Assembly (NCBI GenBank): GCA_009775095.1
Contig: VSOZ01000002.1
Location: 192,758 to 256,757 of the forward strand
Source of the DNA: Muribaculum sp.
GTDB lineage: Bacteria; Bacteroidota; Bacteroidia; Bacteroidales; Muribaculaceae
Reading direction: 5' to 3'
DNA: 64,000 nucleotides
Shown: in pieces, positions 60,311-64,000 of the stretch
How the letters are laid out: each line of letters starts with the position of its first letter
Numbering within the stretch: the stretch's first letter is position 1
Program-made: the position numbers and the translations under genes
The notes under the pieces: generated by a model
What the model saw: only the letters and a program-made list of their open reading frames with translations
Database searches by the model: none
What the model was told of the DNA's origin: nothing

Positions 60311-61954
60311 TTACTCTTGCGAGGACTTGTACTCTTTGTAGTAGTCTTCAAGTATACGGCGTATTGCGCTTCCTATTTTTAGATAGTCCTCCTTGTTGAG
60401 GTTGGCGAGCGATGCCCTTACCGACCATGCGGGACCGTCGAAGCCGTCGCCGTTGAGCAGTACCACGGCAGTGTCGGCGGCAAGACGCATTACAAAGTCA
60501 AGCGGCTCATAATGCTCTTCCATGAAGCGGGCGAAGTCATCACCGTAAAATTTCTTGGCCCACACCATCATATCGATCTCCGAGTAATATCCGGCACGTA
60601 GCGGGTCGGGTAGGAGAGTGAAGCCCGTTGTCTGCCACATCGAGTCAAGTCGGTCGGTGATGATGGACTGCATCTTCGTTTTATATACATCGTTCTTGTC
60701 CATGAGCGAGAATGCGGCAAAAAGCATCATCTGCATCTGTTGGGGCGTTGACAGGCCTGCCGTGTGGTTGAGTGCTACAAGACGGCTGTCGGCAACCATG
60801 CGGTCGATGAATTTGATCGCTCCCGGGTCAAGCGACAGTGAGCCGTAACGCTTTGCCAGAAGTGCCTTCTGCTCATCTGTAAGGGCTCCGAGCTTACGGT
60901 CAAAGACGTTGCCGTCACGCTTTATGGCTATCACGGCAAGACGCCACCCCGTAGCGCCGAAATACTTCGAGAACGAGTATACACACATGCAGTTATCAGG
61001 CAATTCATACATAAGCGAGTGAAAATCCTTTACAAAGGTGCCGTATACGTCGTCGGTCACTATCATAAGCCCCGGGTTGTCATTCTTTACGATGTCGATT
61101 ATACGTTTTATCGTCTCCGGAGCAAGTGTATAGCTCGGCGGGTTGCTCGGATTCACAAGACACAGCACTTTCACTGACGGATCGCGAAGTTTGTCTATCT
61201 CCTCGTCGGGATACTGCCATGTATGATAGCCGTCATGCTCCACTGCATTGGCGCTTATGTTTATCACGTCAAAGTCAAAGCGGTCAAGTTGAGGTATCTC
61301 TATATAAGGAGTGAATATCGGAGTCATGAGCGCCATCTTGTCGCCCTTTGATATAAGGAAGTTCTCCTGTAGCGAGTCAAAGGCGTAGCACATGCCCGCT
61401 GTGCCTCCCTCGGTGGCAAAGAGGTCGTAGACTGTAGTGTCATCGCCCCCGCCCATCTCGTGTTGCAGATAGTCGCGCACCATCAGCTCGGCCGATACAA
61501 GCATGCGGTCGGGAGTCGGATACTGGTCACCCATGACCGCTTCGGCCCACTCGTGGGCGAGGCTGTCACGGTCCATTGCTCCTTTGGCGGCTATGTACTC
61601 GAATGCTTCCGATAGAAGCGCCGCGCCGTTCTCCTCTTTGTGCTGCTTCAGGAAATCGGCGAAACGCGCGCCGCAACCGTTCTTTGACGGTATACCCGCT
61701 ATGCCGTCGGCATCATCCGCTGTGCGGCGGCACTCCTCAAGACCAAACCGTCCGAGCAGAAAAAATGCTTCACGCGGATATGTGGCTATCCAGTTAGGAT
61801 TGCCGCGCCCGGCATTAAGAAAGGTTGCAGTCGATTTACGGGCATCCTCCTGCGCCATCTCGATCAGTTTGTTTTTTATCTCAAAAGGACTCATCTTTTC
61901 AAGTTCCTTCTCGTAGCTCCGGCATACCGGACACTCTCTCTCTTTAAAACTCAT
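60311..61954 (-). CDS. aspD: aspartate 4-decarboxylase (PLP-dependent)
   Basis: 547 residues. The fold-type-I aminotransferase core has the PLP lysine in YSFSKYFGATGWR. The N-terminus with LNAGRGNPNWIATYPREAFFLLGRFG and the GRGNPN motif identifies the aspartate beta-decarboxylase branch rather than an ordinary aminotransferase. It converts aspartate to alanine and CO2. With the antiporter encoded next (24 bp upstream) it makes a proton-motive cycle. Many of these enzymes also transaminate. Confidence 0.93.
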   Translation of the reverse strand: MSFKERECPVCRSYEKELEKMSPFEIKNKLIEMAQEDARKSTATFLNAGRGNPNWIATYPREAFFLLGRFGLEECRRTADDADGIAGIPSKNGCGARFADFLKQHKEENGAALLSEAFEYIAAKGAMDRDSLAHEWAEAVMGDQYPTPDRMLVSAELMVRDYLQHEMGGGDDTTVYDLFATEGGTAGMCYAFDSLQENFLISKGDKMALMTPIFTPYIEIPQLDRFDFDVINISANAVEHDGYHTWQYPDEEIDKLRDPSVKVLCLVNPSNPPSYTLAPETIKRIIDIVKNDNPGLMIVTDDVYGTFVKDFHSLMYELPDNCMCVYSFSKYFGATGWRLAVIAIKRDGNVFDRKLGALTDEQKALLAKRYGSLSLDPGAIKFIDRMVADSRLVALNHTAGLSTPQQMQMMLFAAFSLMDKNDVYKTKMQSIITDRLDSMWQTTGFTLLPDPLRAGYYSEIDMMVWAKKFYGDDFARFMEEHYEPLDFVMRLAADTAVVLLNGDGFDGPAWSVRASLANLNKEDYLKIGSAIRRILEDYYKEYKSSQE

Positions 61955-61977
61955 GACAATATATCTTTTTAGTTATT

Positions 61978-63672
61978 CTACATAATAAGTACAAGTACCA
62001 CGCCCCATATGATAAGCAGTGTGTTGCCTATGGCGTAAGTGATCGTATAGCCCATGGCCGGTATGGTGCTGTTAAGTGAGTCCTGAACGGCTCCCAAAGC
62101 GGCGGTCGTTGTACGTGAACCCGCGCAGCATCCCAGCGTTATGGCCGGATGAAAGTGAAATATCTTCGCGCCCATGAATATGCCTATAAGAAGCGGCAGG
62201 GTGGTAGCTATAATACCGGCAAACAAAAGTACAAACCCCACATCTTTAAGTCCGCTTATGAACGACGGTCCCGCTGTGATGCCGATGACGGCTATAAACA
62301 TGTTAAGACCGAGATTGTTAAGCACCCATAGCGATGCGTCGGGTATACGGCCGAAAGTCGGATGCTTTGACCGTAGCCAGCCGAATACAAGGCCCGCTAT
62401 CAATGCGCCGCCGCTTGTGCTCAGGCTGATAGGCACACCGCCTAAATGTATTGTCAACGCTCCCACAAGACCGCCGATAAGGATGCCCAGTCCCACAAAT
62501 ACAAAATCGGTCTTGTTGGTCGGCCGGTCGATATAGCCGAGCTTCTCGGCAGCCGTGGTCACCTCCTGCGGCAGTCCCACGATCTCTATTATGTCGCCGC
62601 CCATAAGCTGTGTCTTTGCAAGCACTGGTATCGACACTGTTCCGCGTGTGATATTCTTTATCGTAACTCCATACATGAACGGTTTGGACCGTAATTCATC
62701 CACCGTAAGGCCGTCTACCGTCTTCTTGGTTATCATGACAGGCACATCCTCAGCCGCAAATGACAGAAGTTCAAGATCCGATACCTCCGGACCTATCCAG
62801 CTCTCATCCTCGATGATAAATTCACGTCGTCCGCTCAGTACGATCTCGTCGCCTTTGGCCACGGTTGTCTGCCGGTTCACCTCCGCTATGCCTTGAGGAG
62901 TCCTTACACGCTCGACAAATATGCGTCGGCCCAACTCCTTGAAATGCGCTTCTATATCATCCACCGACTTTGGAGTGTCAAAAAAATCCGAAGTCACCTT
63001 ATAAGCACGGAAAGTCACCGGACGCGATGCGTTGATGTATGCCGGATCGTCGGTCACGCTGCTCTGGTTCATCTTCTTTTCAAGTTCTGCAGTCTGTGCC
63101 TTCACTTTGTTGAGGCCGCCGAGAAGCATCGGCCCTACATTGCCCAGCAGATACGCCGAGCCTATCGTGCCGAATATGTAGGTCACCGCATAACATACCG
63201 GTATCATCTCCGCCCATTGCTTCTTGACCTCCTCCGATACTCCGAGTGTGTTTATCGTATCCTCACCGACGCCTATGACTGCCGATATCGTCTGCGCTCC
63301 CGACAGCAATCCGAGCGCCTCGCCCGTGTTGTAGCCGAATATTTTGGCTGTGCCCCATGTCACGAGCAGTACGCTCACGCACATGAGCACCGCAAAATAC
63401 ACCTGTTTTACTCCGTCGCCTTTAAGCGAACGGAAAAACTGCGGACCCACACTATAGCCGATCGCAAACAAAAACATCAGAAAAAACACCGACTTCACCG
63501 GTCCCGGTATCGATATGTCCATCTGGCCCACTACAATACCCACAAGAAGTACCGATGTCACTATGCCCAGCGAAAAACCTTTGTATTTCAGCTGACCTAT
63601 AAAAAAACCGACACCGATAGTCAGAAATATCGCCAACGACGGATATTCCCGAAATGTATCTATGATCCACAT
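61978..63672 (-). CDS. aspT: aspartate:alanine antiporter AspT
   Basis: 564 residues. Two membrane blocks, each about five segments (about 1-190 and 380-564), flank two RCK_C/TrkA-C-type domains (about 205-375). This is the aspartate:alanine exchanger (AAEx) architecture. ITAGPSFISGLKDVG and SRTTTAALGAVQD are the duplicated AAEx signatures. It exchanges external aspartate for internal alanine, creating a proton motive force when AspD consumes the proton. It lies between aspD and a small gene in one operon. Confidence 0.92.
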   Translation of the reverse strand: MWIIDTFREYPSLAIFLTIGVGFFIGQLKYKGFSLGIVTSVLLVGIVVGQMDISIPGPVKSVFFLMFLFAIGYSVGPQFFRSLKGDGVKQVYFAVLMCVSVLLVTWGTAKIFGYNTGEALGLLSGAQTISAVIGVGEDTINTLGVSEEVKKQWAEMIPVCYAVTYIFGTIGSAYLLGNVGPMLLGGLNKVKAQTAELEKKMNQSSVTDDPAYINASRPVTFRAYKVTSDFFDTPKSVDDIEAHFKELGRRIFVERVRTPQGIAEVNRQTTVAKGDEIVLSGRREFIIEDESWIGPEVSDLELLSFAAEDVPVMITKKTVDGLTVDELRSKPFMYGVTIKNITRGTVSIPVLAKTQLMGGDIIEIVGLPQEVTTAAEKLGYIDRPTNKTDFVFVGLGILIGGLVGALTIHLGGVPISLSTSGGALIAGLVFGWLRSKHPTFGRIPDASLWVLNNLGLNMFIAVIGITAGPSFISGLKDVGFVLLFAGIIATTLPLLIGIFMGAKIFHFHPAITLGCCAGSRTTTAALGAVQDSLNSTIPAMGYTITYAIGNTLLIIWGVVLVLIM

Positions 63673-63684
63673 AATCCTGTATGT

Positions 63685-63921
63685 TTACTTTTGTGCGTAC
63701 GACAACACCACCGGACTCTCCACATCAACCCCGTACTCCTTGGCCCGCGCAAGGATAGCCCTTGCCAGTTTCGGCTTAAGATCCTCCGGACAATACCTGA
63801 AATAAGCCTCCGCCGCCCTCACATGTGCAGCGTCAGGCATAGGATACTCACGACGTTCCGGCAGTCCGAATACACTGTCCGGCAACTCCTTCTTCTCTTC
63901 GTAGCTCAATCGGTCATTCAT
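63685..63921 (-). CDS. small protein ahead of aspT (DUF6582-like)
   Basis: 78 residues, soluble. LPDSVFGLPERREYPMPDAAHVRAAEAYFRYC followed by LARAILARAKEYGVDV resembles a short domain common in phage- and Clostridia-type proteins (family name DUF6582 from memory). It begins the operon, 12 bp ahead of aspT. Whether it regulates or binds the transporter is unknown. Confidence 0.7.
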   Translation of the reverse strand: MNDRLSYEEKKELPDSVFGLPERREYPMPDAAHVRAAEAYFRYCPEDLKPKLARAILARAKEYGVDVESPVVLSYAQK

Positions 63922-64000
63922 AGTTCTAATATTTTATTGATAAAAACATAACACCTCATCACCTCATCCTGTTCTATGGCGCCCCTCCCTCCATTACCCC

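Noticed and set aside
62893..63951. A 352-codon plus-strand frame
   Set aside because: Antisense to aspT, whose motifs and topology are clear; the translated product is compositionally odd (His/Arg/Tyr-rich).
1..64000. CRISPR array
   Set aside because: No regularly spaced identical repeats with unique spacers were seen; the only repeat cluster (37.1-37.7 kb) is irregular and palindromic.

Overview
The window looks like a chromosomal segment of a Bacteroidales bacterium, most likely of the Muribaculaceae/Bacteroidaceae type. Evidence: promoters repeatedly match the Bacteroidota pattern (TTG at -33, TAnnTTTG at -7); Shine-Dalgarno signals are weak; there is a PorZ protein with a type IX secretion C-terminal domain; and DUF4294, Bacteroidota-type LptE, OmpA/PD40 lipoprotein and aspartate:alanine exchange genes are present. 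No species can be named from sequence alone.

Left part (1-23.8 kb), mostly minus strand. A PD40 lipoprotein is cut by the left edge. Next comes an envelope operon: acyltransferase, sigma-54 activator, LptE, TPR protein, SecG. A small AT-rich accessory patch follows (5.2-6.8 kb) with an orphan HTH regulator and a Phd/RelE-type toxin-antitoxin pair. Then come an AI-2E-family permease, a GH95-GH2 glycosidase pair, a DUF4143 AAA+ ATPase with repeats in its leader and a tiny terminator-ended RNA upstream, an epimerase/DUF1846 operon, an NTF2-like protein, and the altronate operon uxaB-uxaA. Plus-strand mdh and a miniature sigma-region-4 protein end this arm.

At 23.8-24.4 kb lies an AT-rich gene-free stretch with several DnaA-box-like 9-mers. 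Gene orientation switches here from mostly minus to mostly plus, so this is a candidate replication origin.

Right part (24.4-64 kb), mostly plus strand. nadA-leuS-rdgB-porZ form one operon; nadB lies 7 kb further on the other strand. argS, a Bax-inhibitor-like protein and tRNA-Asp follow. Behind the tRNA is a 0.9-kb block of palindromic and direct repeats leading to a DUF6291-like gene. Next is housekeeping (Lrp regulator, dtd, MazG-like, deoC), small membrane proteins, outer-membrane phospholipase A, a DUF4369 lipoprotein, an RsmI-like methylase and an MBL hydrolase. An LPS-modification pair follows: a GT90 gene broken by one amber codon, and a WaaP-like kinase. The run SpmAB-like protein, ybeY, mnmG, apt, uvrC and a flippase leads to an exopolysaccharide block (M15 peptidase, WecA/MraY-type transferase, Wza-like SLBB protein, Wzz-like protein). 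The window ends with the aspD-aspT aspartate decarboxylation/exchange genes and a small partner gene on the minus strand.

The least expected observations are the origin-like region, a 17-bp motif at identical position in two distant promoters (DUF6291-like gene and M15 peptidase), the repeat-bearing leader of the DUF4143 ATPase with its neighbouring short RNA, and the single-codon interruption of GT90.
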